Notes under the pieces: generated by a model | The model's database searches: none | Told to the model about the DNA's origin: nothing | The model's input: only the letters and a program-made list of their open reading frames with translations | Program-made: the position numbers and the translations under genes | From: Alphaproteobacteria bacterium | Lineage (GTDB): Bacteria; Pseudomonadota; Alphaproteobacteria; Bin95 | Assembly (NCBI GenBank): GCA_022822125.1 | Contig: JAJECF010000209.1 | Coordinates: 1-12,247 of the forward strand | Length of the DNA: 12,247 nucleotides | Direction of reading: 5' to 3' | Shown: piece by piece, positions 1 through 5,590 of the stretch | Layout: every line of letters starts with the position of its first letter | How positions within the stretch are numbered: position 1 is the stretch's first letter

Positions 1-303
1 ATCGCCCGGCTGGACAAGGCGCGCGCCAAGTATGCCGACATGGTGCTCGTGCATGGCGGCGGCCCCGGCGTCGAGAAGATCGCGGCGCGCTGGGCCGAGC
101 GCAACGGCATCCAGCAGATCGTCTGCAAACCGGACTGGAACAAGCACGGACGGGCCGCACCCTTCCGGCGCAACGACGACTTGCTCAACCTTCTGCCGAA
201 AGGCGTGATCGCGTTCCCCGGCTCCGGCATCACCGACAACCTCGTCGACAAGGCAAGGCAACTCGGCATCCCGGTTCAGCGCATCATGCCGAGCTCGGCA
301 TGA
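1..303 (+). CDS. DUF2493 (SLOG/YpsA-like) family protein, 5' end outside window
   Basis: The frame is open from base 1, so the N-terminus lies outside; 100 residues are visible. The stretch MVLVHGGGPGVEKIA is the glycine-rich nucleotide-binding loop typical of the DUF2493 branch of the SLOG Rossmann-like fold. It is followed by a VCKPDW segment and a second glycine turn, FPGSGITDNLVDKA. SLOG proteins are thought to bind nucleotides or nucleotide-derived ligands; no reaction is established for DUF2493. Such genes are frequent on alphaproteobacterial plasmids and integrative elements, which fits the neighbouring recombinase remnant. The normal C-terminal strand begins at LGIPV. The last codons, reading RIMPSSA, lie inside a 32-bp palindrome at the edge of the adjacent element, so the natural C-terminus was probably replaced by a few residues when that element arrived. 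Family assignment is good; whether the protein still works is unknown. Confidence 0.85.
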   Translation: MARLDKARAKYADMVLVHGGGPGVEKIAARWAERNGIQQIVCKPDWNKHGRAAPFRRNDDLLNLLPKGVIAFPGSGITDNLVDKARQLGIPVQRIMPSSA

Positions 304-309
304 TGCGCT
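278..309. repeat. 32-bp perfect palindrome at the edge of the miniature element
   Basis: Bases 278-293 and 294-309 are exact reverse complements, with the axis inside GAGCTC. Each half carries one copy of the CTCGGCAT motif that recurs in the element at 302-643. The palindrome spans the last codons and stop of the DUF2493 gene and overlaps the first 8 bp of the element's left inverted repeat. Its first 8 bases, AGCGCATC (278-285), recur at 636-643 as the last 8 bases of the element. It could be a recombination site or core, or an end-to-end junction of two element ends. The repeat itself is certain; the role is inferred. Confidence 0.85.
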
Positions 310-643
310 TAATGCCGAGAAGTGTGTAATGCCGAGTGGGTTGCAGGAATCGGCGTAGCGGTGCCGTTTGCCTGCCGATTCGCTCGGCATTAATTCTAAC
401 GACCGGTTCACCGACATCTGGAGAGTCTCGATTTGGCTCGGTCACGCCGACATCAAGACCACCAAGATGTACCTCCGTGCAAGCCCGGCCGACAAGCTGG
501 AAGTCCTTGAGGCCAACACGCCGCATTCCATCCAGCGGGGACTGCCGGGGATTAATGCCGAGCAAATCAACGGGAATTCGGCGTGGGTAAGCCGGCTCCC
601 GCGACCCATTTGGCATTACATCCTTCTCGGCATTAAGCGCATC
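302..643. mobile_element. 342-bp miniature element with 93-bp inverted repeats
   Basis: Bases 302-394 and 551-643 form a colinear, gap-free inverted repeat. By hand count 73 of 93 positions match; the outer 21 bp and the inner 13 bp are perfect. Each arm holds three copies of a CTCGGCATTA-like motif: left at 310-319, 327-336 and 383-392; right at 553-562, 610-618 (degenerate) and 627-636. The 156-bp core carries only the tail of a tyrosine recombinase. Long sub-repeated ends next to a tyrosine recombinase recall recombinase-in-trio (RIT) elements, so this may be an internally deleted, non-autonomous relative. That family link is inference. No clear target duplication is visible, apart from AGCGCATC at 278-285 and 636-643. 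A 10-bp direct repeat, GCCTGAACCG, lies just outside the right end (647-656 and 659-668). Confidence 0.7.
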
Positions 644-652
644 GCGGCCTGA
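368..652 (+). pseudogene. Tyrosine recombinase/integrase, C-terminal remnant
   Basis: About 40 residues encoded at roughly 418-540 match the end of a phage-type integrase. They contain the box-II signature WLGHADIKTTKMYLRA, with the conserved His of LGH and the nucleophilic Tyr of MYL, followed by a tail of the SPADKLEVLEA type. The catalytic Arg-Lys part and the DNA-binding N-terminus are absent, so the protein cannot recombine by itself. The open frame starts and ends inside the inverted repeats of the surrounding element, which give LGIN- and LGIK-type peptides of no meaning. The fragment is probably the 3' end of the recombinase gene of the parental element, retained after deletion. Confidence 0.75.
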
Positions 653-676
653 ACCGCAGCCTGAACCGGCGCCGTC

Positions 677-713
677 GACACGGGCCGCGCAAGCGGGCGG
701 CGCGGCCCGTGTC
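677..713. other. Strong hairpin, perfect 14-bp stem with 9-nt loop
   Basis: Bases 677-690 pair perfectly with 700-713 around the loop AAGCGGGCG. The stem is almost all G/C. No T-run follows on either strand, so it is not a classical intrinsic terminator. It lies 34 bp outside the right end of the miniature element. It could be a structured RNA, a transcription stop for the element-side transcript, or a DNA cruciform or protein site. Confidence 0.6.
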
Positions 714-1074
714 TCGCGCCGATGCAGTTGATTGGACATCGCCGCATCGACGCCGCGACAATGCCGGATGCGTCGCGCCGCCGCCAGTGTCGCCGCCGTC
801 GCGCGCCGGTCCGCGCACAGACCGCACCGCACTGCCGCGCGCACTGCCCGCCGCTTAATCGCCGCTGCGGCTCCGATCCGCCGGGTTTGCCGGCGTCGAT
901 CTCCCCGATCCCCCGTACAGCGCGAATCAGGCTTCCGACCCGCCGGGGCGGGCCTTGGGGGTCACACCCCACGCATCGCTGATGCAGAGGGCGCATGCGC
1001 GCGTTTGCGAGGCCGTTTCAGGGCCCTTCGGCGACTTTCGATGCCTTCGGGCGTCGGGTTCCTGTTGGAGCGAG

Positions 1075-1202
1075 CGTGTAACGCTCCGAACTCGCCCGAG
1101 CGGCGCTTCCCGGCAAGGTGCGACTGCGCCTGTCGGCGACCGTTACACGGCCGGCCGCTGACCGGTTGCCCGGGAACTGCGTCGTTACACGGGCGTTACA
1201 CG
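1075..1202. repeat. Four-copy CGTTACACG repeat cluster (iteron- or operator-like)
   Basis: The 9-mer CGTTACACG occurs exactly at 1141-1149, 1183-1191 and 1194-1202, and as its reverse complement CGTGTAACG at 1075-1083. The inverted copy sits in a small dyad, GAGCGT-GTA-ACGCTC. Start-to-start spacings of the three direct copies are 42 and 11 bp, close to four turns and one turn of DNA, so these copies would face the same side of the helix. The cluster lies about 240 bp upstream of a ribbon-helix-helix gene, and proteins of that fold typically bind short repeated sites. Likely a binding array for that protein, either an operator or part of an oriT or oriV. The copies are certain; the function is inferred. 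Confidence 0.6.
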
Positions 1203-1438
1203 CCGATTCGCGAGCCCCCACCAGCTATCCCGGTCGATCGCGCTCGGTAATTCGCCGCCGTGACCATGCTTCGCCCGTTCTGCCGAACACCGAGGCGGAG
1301 TTTCTGCACCACCGGGTTCGCCTCCGAGGCTCCAATCCGGTAGAAACCGAACGCAGGATCGCGCCGTTTCCGGCCGCGTTCCCCTCCTGAACTTCGCAGT
1401 TCACCGCCACCCGTCCGGTACCGAAGAGGCTTGAAACC

Positions 1439-1822
1439 GTGACCGACAACGATACGACCGAACCCGAATCCGGCAGGAACGACGAACCGCAACAGGGCCT
1501 GCCCCGCAGGAACCGCGGCGTCCGCTTCTCCGACCTCGAGTGGGAAGAGGTCAGACAGGCCGCCCAGGCCCGGGGAGTCACCCCTGCAGAGTTCGTCCGG
1601 GAGCGGATACTGGAGCTCGTCCGCAACCCGACCGCCGGCGATGCCGTCTCGAATTCCGCCGACCTCACGCCCCTGATCGAGCGGATATTCCGCAGCACCC
1701 ACATCCTGGCGACGCTGAAGCGCGATGAATTGGTTCGTGAAGGGCGCGACGGGGAGCTGGAAAAACTGATCAAATCCACGCGCAAATTGCAGGAATCGCT
1801 CCTTGATCGGACGGAAGGTTAG
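1439..1822 (+). CDS. Ribbon-helix-helix DNA-binding protein, MobC/relaxosome-accessory-like
   Basis: 127 residues. A polar N-terminal tail (1-24) leads into RGVRFSDLEWEEVRQAA, then a turn and TPAEFVRERILELV (about residues 25-62). That is the strand plus two helices of a ribbon-helix-helix domain, which binds DNA as a dimer through the paired strands. Residues 70-127 form a charged, mostly helical tail (LIERIFRSTHILATLKRDEL and onward) like that of MobC-type mobilisation accessories and similar small proteins on integrative elements. The GTG start is preceded by a modest AGAGG ribosome site. The upstream 9-bp repeats are a plausible binding target, so it may act in autoregulation or in assembling a relaxosome. 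No relaxase is in the window. It could instead be a simple CopG/Arc-type repressor. Confidence 0.75.
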   Translation: MTDNDTTEPESGRNDEPQQGLPRRNRGVRFSDLEWEEVRQAAQARGVTPAEFVRERILELVRNPTAGDAVSNSADLTPLIERIFRSTHILATLKRDELVREGRDGELEKLIKSTRKLQESLLDRTEG

Positions 1823-1823
1823 T

Positions 1824-1881
1824 CCGGCCATGACCGAAAGGCCGGTCCGGATCGCCCCGCCGCCGCGTTCAGAGGCGGGGC
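1824..1881 (+). terminator. Two GC hairpins after the RHH gene, weak terminator candidate
   Basis: CCGGCC (1824-1829) pairs with GGCCGG (1840-1845) directly after the stop codon. GCCCCGCC (1854-1861) pairs with GGCGGGGC (1874-1881) just beyond. No T-run follows on the plus strand, so efficiency is doubtful. The position is between convergently oriented coding sequence. Confidence 0.35.
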
Positions 1882-2069
1882 CGCCGCTCGGCGGCGAGAT
1901 CGAGATAGCCGCCCTTCATCAGAAACTTCGCCTTGGCCACCAGGTGCCGCGCGCGGGCGCGCAATTCGCTGTCGGAGTGAAGGCCCGGGGCCGGCAGGTC
2001 CCCCGGACCGCGACGGTTCTCTTGACCGTGAGAGCGCAATCGGCCCCGAACGCCTGTAGAATCCTCCAA
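1869..2069 (-). pseudogene. Small leftward coding remnant of unknown family
   Basis: The last 35 or so codons (about 1869-1975) have the strong third-position G/C bias of real genes here. They encode a believable amphipathic segment, SELRARARHLVAKAKFLMKG then GYLDLAAERR. The upstream codons lack this bias, and the only nearby start is a TTG at 2069 inside the dyad at 2063-2078. I do not recognise a family. The simplest reading is the 3' end of a gene whose front has been lost; a short intact gene with a TTG start is possible but less likely. Confidence 0.3.
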
Positions 2070-2078
2070 TTCTGGAGG
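2063..2078. promoter_or_regulatory. CCTCCA-ATTC-TGGAGG dyad, possible operator
   Basis: A perfect 6-bp inverted repeat with a 4-bp spacer. It lies between the end of the frameshifted LuxR-type gene and the small leftward remnant and overlaps the remnant's only candidate start (TTG, 2069). It could be an operator or a small translational hairpin. Position alone suggests function. Confidence 0.25.
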
Positions 2079-2151
2079 GATCGGGACCGCGCCGGGTCAG
2101 CGGATACAAGCTGCGCAGGAAGAGGCAGCGCCGGCTCCCGGCGGCTCCTCG

Positions 2152-2486
2152 GCACCGCGGCAGGGCGTCCACCGCCAGGACCTGCCGTATCAGCTCGACC
2201 TGTTGCCCCGATATGCCGAGCTTCCGATAGACCCGCTTGACCAGCCAGCGCACATACTCCTCGCTCCAGCCCTGGTCCGCGGCGATCTCCGCACCCGCAG
2301 GCCCTCGGCCAGCCGCGCCGCCATCCGGCTCTCGGACGGCGTCAGCCCGAGCGTCCGCTCGTTAGCGGCCCGGTGCCGGATATGAAAATGCCAGTTCGGG
2401 CGGGACTCATACTCGCAATGCATGGCAAGGAGTGGGTACGGCAGTATCGGCTCTTCACCGTTTCGATCCTCCGCAGAAGGCGCCAC
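2152..2486 (-). pseudogene. LuxR-type HTH regulator, frameshifted and N-terminally truncated
   Basis: Two frames together give a GerE/LuxR winged-type HTH. The first frame carries LTPSESRMAARLAEGL, the entry helix. After a one-base shift near 2289-2291, the second frame reads EIAADQGWSEEYVRWLVKRV, then YRKLGISGQQVELIRQVLA. Restoring one base between the CGG and GAG codons makes the domain continuous, so a single-base deletion in a conserved part is the likely lesion; a sequencing error would look the same. Upstream of the HTH only about 50 weakly protein-like residues remain before a GTG at 2486, so the sensor part is missing or also decayed. It is divergent from the outer-membrane protein gene and may once have controlled it. 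Confidence 0.7.
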
Positions 2487-2624
2487 CGCGCAGCATCCCT
2501 TGGGACGATATCCGCCCCGAGCGGTTCGTTGATCGCGCGCCCGGCGGCACGATAGGGTGTCGGTCCCTCAGGTCGCCCGGTCTGCATGGCACACCCGGCA
2601 ACGGACAAGGAGCGCGAGGCAGGC

Positions 2625-3506
2625 ATGAATCGGATCGGCTGCGCGCGATTCCGGACGGCGCTCCTGCCCCTAGTTGCGGTGGCGTGGGCCCTGGCGGTCC
2701 ACGGGCGGTCCGCCGCCGCCGCCGAAGACTCCGGCGGAAGCGGGACCGCTCTCCCGGCGGCGGGGGCGATCGCCCCCTACCAGAGCGCGGGCGTGGCCTT
2801 GGTCCGCCCGCAGGCCACCCGGTTCGTCGATGGCGCGGACACCGGCCATGCCGCGCTCTATGGAAGCCGGCAACGCTTCGACGCCGGCGCCCTCGACGAC
2901 GGCCTGCGGTTTCATCTGGCGGCGGGGGTCCGCCTGCCGTACCGGCTGCGCGCGCAGCTGGAATTCGGCATGGCGCGCGCCCTCGACTGGCGGGGAAACG
3001 CGAACTACCGGGCCTCGGGCGAGCGTCAGCCGTCGGAGGCGACCCTGGACACAAGGCAGTTTCTCCTCGCCGCGTTCCACGATTTCCCGGGATGGGAGAT
3101 CGCCCCGGGCCGCCGGGCGCAACCCTTTCTGGGCGCCGGACTCGGAATCACCGACTACCGCCTCGGCGGCTACGTCCAGCGCTTCCCCGAACCCGACGAC
3201 CCGCAGGGCTCCCTGCGCCGGGGTCCGGGCGGCGAGGTCCCCTTCACCGCCCTTCCGGGCGGAAGCGGGCGGAACTTCACCTGGATGCTGACCGCCGGGA
3301 TCGCGATACCGGTCGGCGCCCGCAGCCACCTCGACCTGAGCTACCGGTATACAGACGCCGGAGAAATCCGCACCGATGTCGGCGACATCGCCATCGTGCG
3401 CTACGGCGAGGACGGCGCCCGGCGGGAGATCCCGGTCCGGATCGACGAGACCTCCGCCGCCCACCGGACTCACGCATTGCTCGCGGCGCTGCGGTTCGAA
3501 TTCTAG
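2625..3506 (+). CDS. Outer-membrane beta-barrel protein (OmpA-like/porin-superfamily fold)
   Basis: 293 residues from the ATG at 2625, which has a GAGGCAGG ribosome site; the in-frame ATG at 2586 lacks a good site and would put a polar tail before the signal peptide. Residues 1-33 form a Sec signal peptide: basic start, hydrophobic ALLPLVAVAWALAV core, AAAA cleavage region. The mature part alternates hydrophobic and polar residues in strands typical of barrels, such as LRFHLAAGVRLPY, LRAQLEFGMARAL, AQPFLGAGLGITDY, FTWMLTAGIAIPV and LDLSYRYTDAG. It ends in LLAALRFEF, with the terminal Phe that the BAM complex reads as an assembly signal. The organisation suggests a small barrel of about 8-10 strands with extended loops. 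Function is unknown: adhesion, envelope stability or small-solute passage are possible. No operon partner is present. Confidence 0.85.
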   Translation: MNRIGCARFRTALLPLVAVAWALAVHGRSAAAAEDSGGSGTALPAAGAIAPYQSAGVALVRPQATRFVDGADTGHAALYGSRQRFDAGALDDGLRFHLAAGVRLPYRLRAQLEFGMARALDWRGNANYRASGERQPSEATLDTRQFLLAAFHDFPGWEIAPGRRAQPFLGAGLGITDYRLGGYVQRFPEPDDPQGSLRRGPGGEVPFTALPGGSGRNFTWMLTAGIAIPVGARSHLDLSYRYTDAGEIRTDVGDIAIVRYGEDGARREIPVRIDETSAAHRTHALLAALRFEF

Positions 3507-3681
3507 CTCTGGGGGGCTCCGAAACGGTGCTTCGGCGCCACACGCCGCCCGCCCAGGTCCGGGTTTGAAAAATCTGCTCGTTCGATTCGATGACCCGGTC
3601 CGCATTCATCGCCCGGTCGAACGCGGAACCGGAGCAGTCCGCAATCCGTCGAGACGCCCGATGCACCGGGACATTCGTCAG

Positions 3682-3783
3682 GCCGCTGCGATCCACCGTG
3701 AGACCGCAGACGACAACCGCTCCGGCTTTGCGGCCCGGCACCGTGAAGACCATGGATACGTCCTGAATCGACAGTGCTTTCAT
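3682..3783 (-). pseudogene. ABC transporter ATP-binding protein, truncated before Walker A
   Basis: The frame starts at an ATG (3783) with a strong GGGAGGGG ribosome site. It reads MKALSIQDVSMVFTVPGRK, the N-terminal strand of taurine/nitrate-type ABC ATPases (TauB/SsuB group). Similarity fades after about 33 codons. No GxxGxGKST, LSGGQ or Walker B motif follows, although the frame stays open to 3277, where it runs antisense to the outer-membrane protein gene. The remaining 200 or more residues of a normal ATPase are missing, so a deletion or rearrangement joined this gene start to unrelated DNA near 3680. Its place right after the binding-protein gene matches the usual operon order. Confidence 0.65.
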
Positions 3784-3821
3784 CGCCCCTCCCCTATCCT
3801 CGCCGCAACGGAACGGTGCGG

Positions 3822-3854
3822 GAGAAAGAAAAAGGTGCGGCCCCGAAGGACCGC
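3822..3854 (-). terminator. Intrinsic terminator with C(UUCG)G loop after the binding-protein gene
   Basis: On the minus strand GCGGTCC and GGGCCGC (3854-3837) form a 7-bp stem, with one G-U pair, around the very stable UUCG tetraloop. The T-rich stretch ACCTTTTTCTTTCTC follows directly. It lies 13 bp after the stop codon of the substrate-binding protein gene and before the truncated ATPase start. In binding-protein operons such an element commonly lets the binding protein be made in excess over the membrane components. Confidence 0.75.
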
Positions 3855-3867
3855 GCCCTATCTTGCG

Positions 3868-4845
3868 CTATTTGAGGAAACTGGCGTCGACGGTGCCGCT
3901 ATAGTCGGCGAGCGCCTTTTCCAGCTGTTTCTGCTGCACGAAGAAGTCGGCGACCTCCTTCATGAACTTCTGGACGGTGCCGCCCATCCAGGCCGCCGAC
4001 GCCTGTTCTTCCTTGGTCGGGAAGGCGAACATCCGGATCATCCTGGCCGTCGCATCGAGATCCATGCCGGCCGCTTTTGAGATTTTCGGCAGTGCCGCCT
4101 TCGGATCTTTCCGGTAAGCCCTGTTCGCGCGGTCCGTGACGTCCATGAACTTCTGGACGAGATCCCGATGGTTCTTGATGAAATCGTCGGTCGCAACGAT
4201 CACGTCGAAAACGCGGATGCCGATGGCTTCTTGTTCCTCGGCCGTCATCAGGTATTCGCCGCGTTCCTTCATGCGCAACATCGGCCCGCCGAAGGCGCAG
4301 CCCATGACGATGTCGCCGCGGGCAAAGGCGACGGCCGAGTCGGCGCCGTTCATCTGCACCATGTTCACCTTCGAGGCGTCGACGCCGAGATGGTCGAGCG
4401 TGCGCAGCAGCTTGTAGTGGGTCACGTTGCCGATCGTCGTGCCGACTTTCTTGCCTTCGAGCTGCTTGGCGTTGGCCTTGGTGATGCCCGAGGCCTTGCT
4501 GACCACGCAGTTGTCGGCCTCGGCGTAAGACACGGCGACGCCGATCAGTTTCAGTTTCAGACCCCGTGAAGCGCCGACCACGAACGGCACGAGGCCCTGG
4601 CTGTAGGCGATCTGCACTTTGCCCGATGCCATGGCCTGGGACATCTCGTTGCCGTTGCCGAAGGCGCGCCAGTTGACCTTGACGCCCATTTCCTTGTCGT
4701 AGGCCTTGTCCAACTGGGCGACCTGGTTGGCCGTCGGCCATTCCTGGAAATAGGCGACGGTGATTTCCTTGAGCTGGGCGTTCGCCGCCGGCGCAGCGAG
4801 GCCCAACGCTGCGGCGCCAAGAGCGAGATTGCGGAGGATTGTCAT
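3868..4845 (-). CDS. ABC transporter periplasmic substrate-binding protein, taurine/nitrate (TauA-like) family
   Basis: 325 residues from an ATG at 4845 with an AGGAAAGG ribosome site 8-9 bp upstream. An in-frame upstream ATG would precede a signal-less, proline-rich tail and is rejected. Residues 1-23 are a signal peptide (LALGAAALGLAAPAANA), so the protein is periplasmic. The mature chain shows the type II binding-protein pattern of the TauA/SsuA/NMT1-like group: KEITVAYFQEWPTANQVAQL, NWRAFGNGNEMSQAMASGKV, QIAYSQGLVPFVVGASRG, then KVGTTIGNVTHYKLL and a second lobe with GDIVMGCAFGGPML. In the TauA group the ligand is a small sulfonate or a related compound; the exact ligand cannot be read here. 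No permease is in the window and the next gene, the ATPase, is broken, so transport would need components encoded elsewhere. Confidence 0.9.
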   Translation of the reverse strand: MTILRNLALGAAALGLAAPAANAQLKEITVAYFQEWPTANQVAQLDKAYDKEMGVKVNWRAFGNGNEMSQAMASGKVQIAYSQGLVPFVVGASRGLKLKLIGVAVSYAEADNCVVSKASGITKANAKQLEGKKVGTTIGNVTHYKLLRTLDHLGVDASKVNMVQMNGADSAVAFARGDIVMGCAFGGPMLRMKERGEYLMTAEEQEAIGIRVFDVIVATDDFIKNHRDLVQKFMDVTDRANRAYRKDPKAALPKISKAAGMDLDATARMIRMFAFPTKEEQASAAWMGGTVQKFMKEVADFFVQQKQLEKALADYSGTVDASFLK

Positions 4846-4964
4846 GGGTCTGCCTTTCCTGCTGGTGGTTACCCGAACACCTGGAGGCGGTGTCCTTCCC
4901 TGTTTACGCCGGGCTTCAAGAGGCAACTTCCCGCCCGGTCGTGACCCCGGCTTCTTCCGGTCGG

Positions 4965-5319
4965 TCATTGCGCAATTGGTTGCCTGGAAGTCCAGAGCCG
5001 GCTGCCCGCGCATCCGGCGGCGGCGATGGTTCCGGCGCTGGCGGGAATTGCCGGTGGCGCGGCGCGCGCCAGACTCGCCGCGAGGCGAGATGCGCCAAGA
5101 TTCGCTCTCTCGCAGGTCCTCGACGTCCGTTCCACGCTCGCCAGGTCACGGAAATTCCACCCCATGGCCTCCAGCCAGTCCAATCGCTTCGCAGGCCGGT
5201 CCGCCGGCTCTTGACCGAACATGTGCAGCAGCGCGTATTCATCTGCGGTTTCCGGCCAGGTCGACTCTGGACCGAATTCCCGGCACTGCCTGACGTCGAC
5301 TCTCGATTGGGATTGTCAC
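4965..5319 (-). pseudogene. Decayed leftward ORF, unknown family
   Basis: A GTG at 5319 has an excellent GGGAGG ribosome site 7 nt upstream, but its frame (MTIPIESRRQ...) stops after 26 codons. One base over, an open frame reads protein-like sequence with good codon bias: EFGPESTWPETADEYALLHM, then FGQEPADRPAKRLDWLEAMG and WNFRDLASVERTS, before it turns into alanine-rich sequence ending at 4965. A single frameshift near 5285-5295 would join the two, so this looks like a broken small gene. A shorter gene from the ATG at 5222 is possible but has no ribosome site. I recognise no family. Confidence 0.3.
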
Positions 5320-5325
5320 AATCCC
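5309..5325. promoter_or_regulatory. 17-bp perfect dyad GGGATTGT-C-ACAATCCC
   Basis: The 8-bp arms are exact reverse complements around a single central base. Its TTGT/ACAA core resembles the operators of GntR-type regulators. It covers the GTG start of the decayed ORF (5317-5319), where a bound protein or a folded RNA would block expression. It could equally serve the binding-protein gene, whose start is about 465 bp further on. The symmetry is certain, the regulator unknown. Confidence 0.45.
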
Positions 5326-5522
5326 GCCTCCCGGCGCGATTGTTCGCACTTGTAGACATCAATTTGTATGCTTGATAAATGCCGGCAATTTACCGGGGCT
5401 TAACCCCACATTACGGAAGCAGGTATACTTGATATTATTCCCTGGCACTTTGAACGCGTTTAATGCATCGAAAATAAAGCGCCAAATTGGGCGCGGCAGG
5501 GGACCGATGCCTCTCCGACCTG

Positions 5523-5553
5523 AAAAAAATCCCGGCGAAGTTTGTTACCGGAT
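5523..5553 (-). terminator. Probable intrinsic terminator of the GAF-LuxR gene
   Basis: On the minus strand ATCCGG (5553-5548) pairs with CCG-G-GAT (5535-5529) with one bulged G and a 12-nt loop. A run of seven T follows (5529-5523). It lies 38 bp past the stop codon at 5591. The stem is short, so confidence is moderate. Confidence 0.5.
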
Positions 5554-5590
5554 CCAATCCCATTACCTGCTGACGCCAATTCGGTTCGAT

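Larger units (their letters stand above)
653..1438. other. 786-bp stretch without a supportable gene
   Basis: Both strands were read. Open frames exist because stop codons are rare at this GC content, but none shows a recognisable motif, a believable start with ribosome site, or a natural protein composition; they are mostly Arg/Pro/Ala strings. What the stretch does hold is the hairpin at 677-713, the CGTTACACG cluster at 1075-1202, and a weak 6-bp dyad GAGGCG/CGCCTC near 1292-1324. It looks like a non-coding control region for the small DNA-binding protein that follows, possibly a transfer or replication origin. No known nic-site sequence was recognised. Confidence 0.5.
4846..5590. other. 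745-bp spacer with no intact gene
   Basis: This stretch separates the binding-protein gene from the end of the GAF-LuxR gene; both are read leftward. It contains the leader of the binding-protein gene, a decayed frame (4965-5319), a 17-bp dyad (5309-5325) and a terminator (5523-5553). The part at about 5340-5480 is notably richer in A/T than the surroundings, as expected of a promoter zone, but no pair of -35/-10 boxes is convincing enough to annotate. Confidence 0.45.

Noticed and set aside
284..996. Long open frames on the minus strand opposite the DUF2493 end and the miniature element
   Set aside because: They run through the inverted repeats, have Arg/Pro/Ala-rich content, no family motif and no ribosome site; they are by-products of high GC.
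1196..1831. Minus-strand open frame of about 210 codons opposite the RHH gene
   Set aside because: It mirrors the codon pattern of the plus-strand RHH gene, which has a clear domain and start; it is the antisense shadow.
2212..2219. ATGCCGAG, same 8-mer as in the miniature element
   Set aside because: It falls in the codons of the conserved LuxR helix (LGI) and stands alone, so it is coincidental; the same holds for CTCGGCAT at 262-269 in the DUF2493 gene.
3490..3600. GGTTCGAATTC and GTTCGATTCG, resembling a tRNA T-loop
   Set aside because: No matching acceptor stem, anticodon arm or CCA region nearby; the first occurrence lies inside the end of the outer-membrane protein gene.
2432..3605. 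Very long open frames on both strands across the outer-membrane protein gene
   Set aside because: They are Arg/Pro/Gly-rich; the frame at 2625-3506 alone has a signal peptide, beta-strand pattern and terminal Phe.
4136..4569. Plus-strand frames inside the binding-protein gene
   Set aside because: Antisense to a gene with full family similarity; no independent motif or ribosome site.
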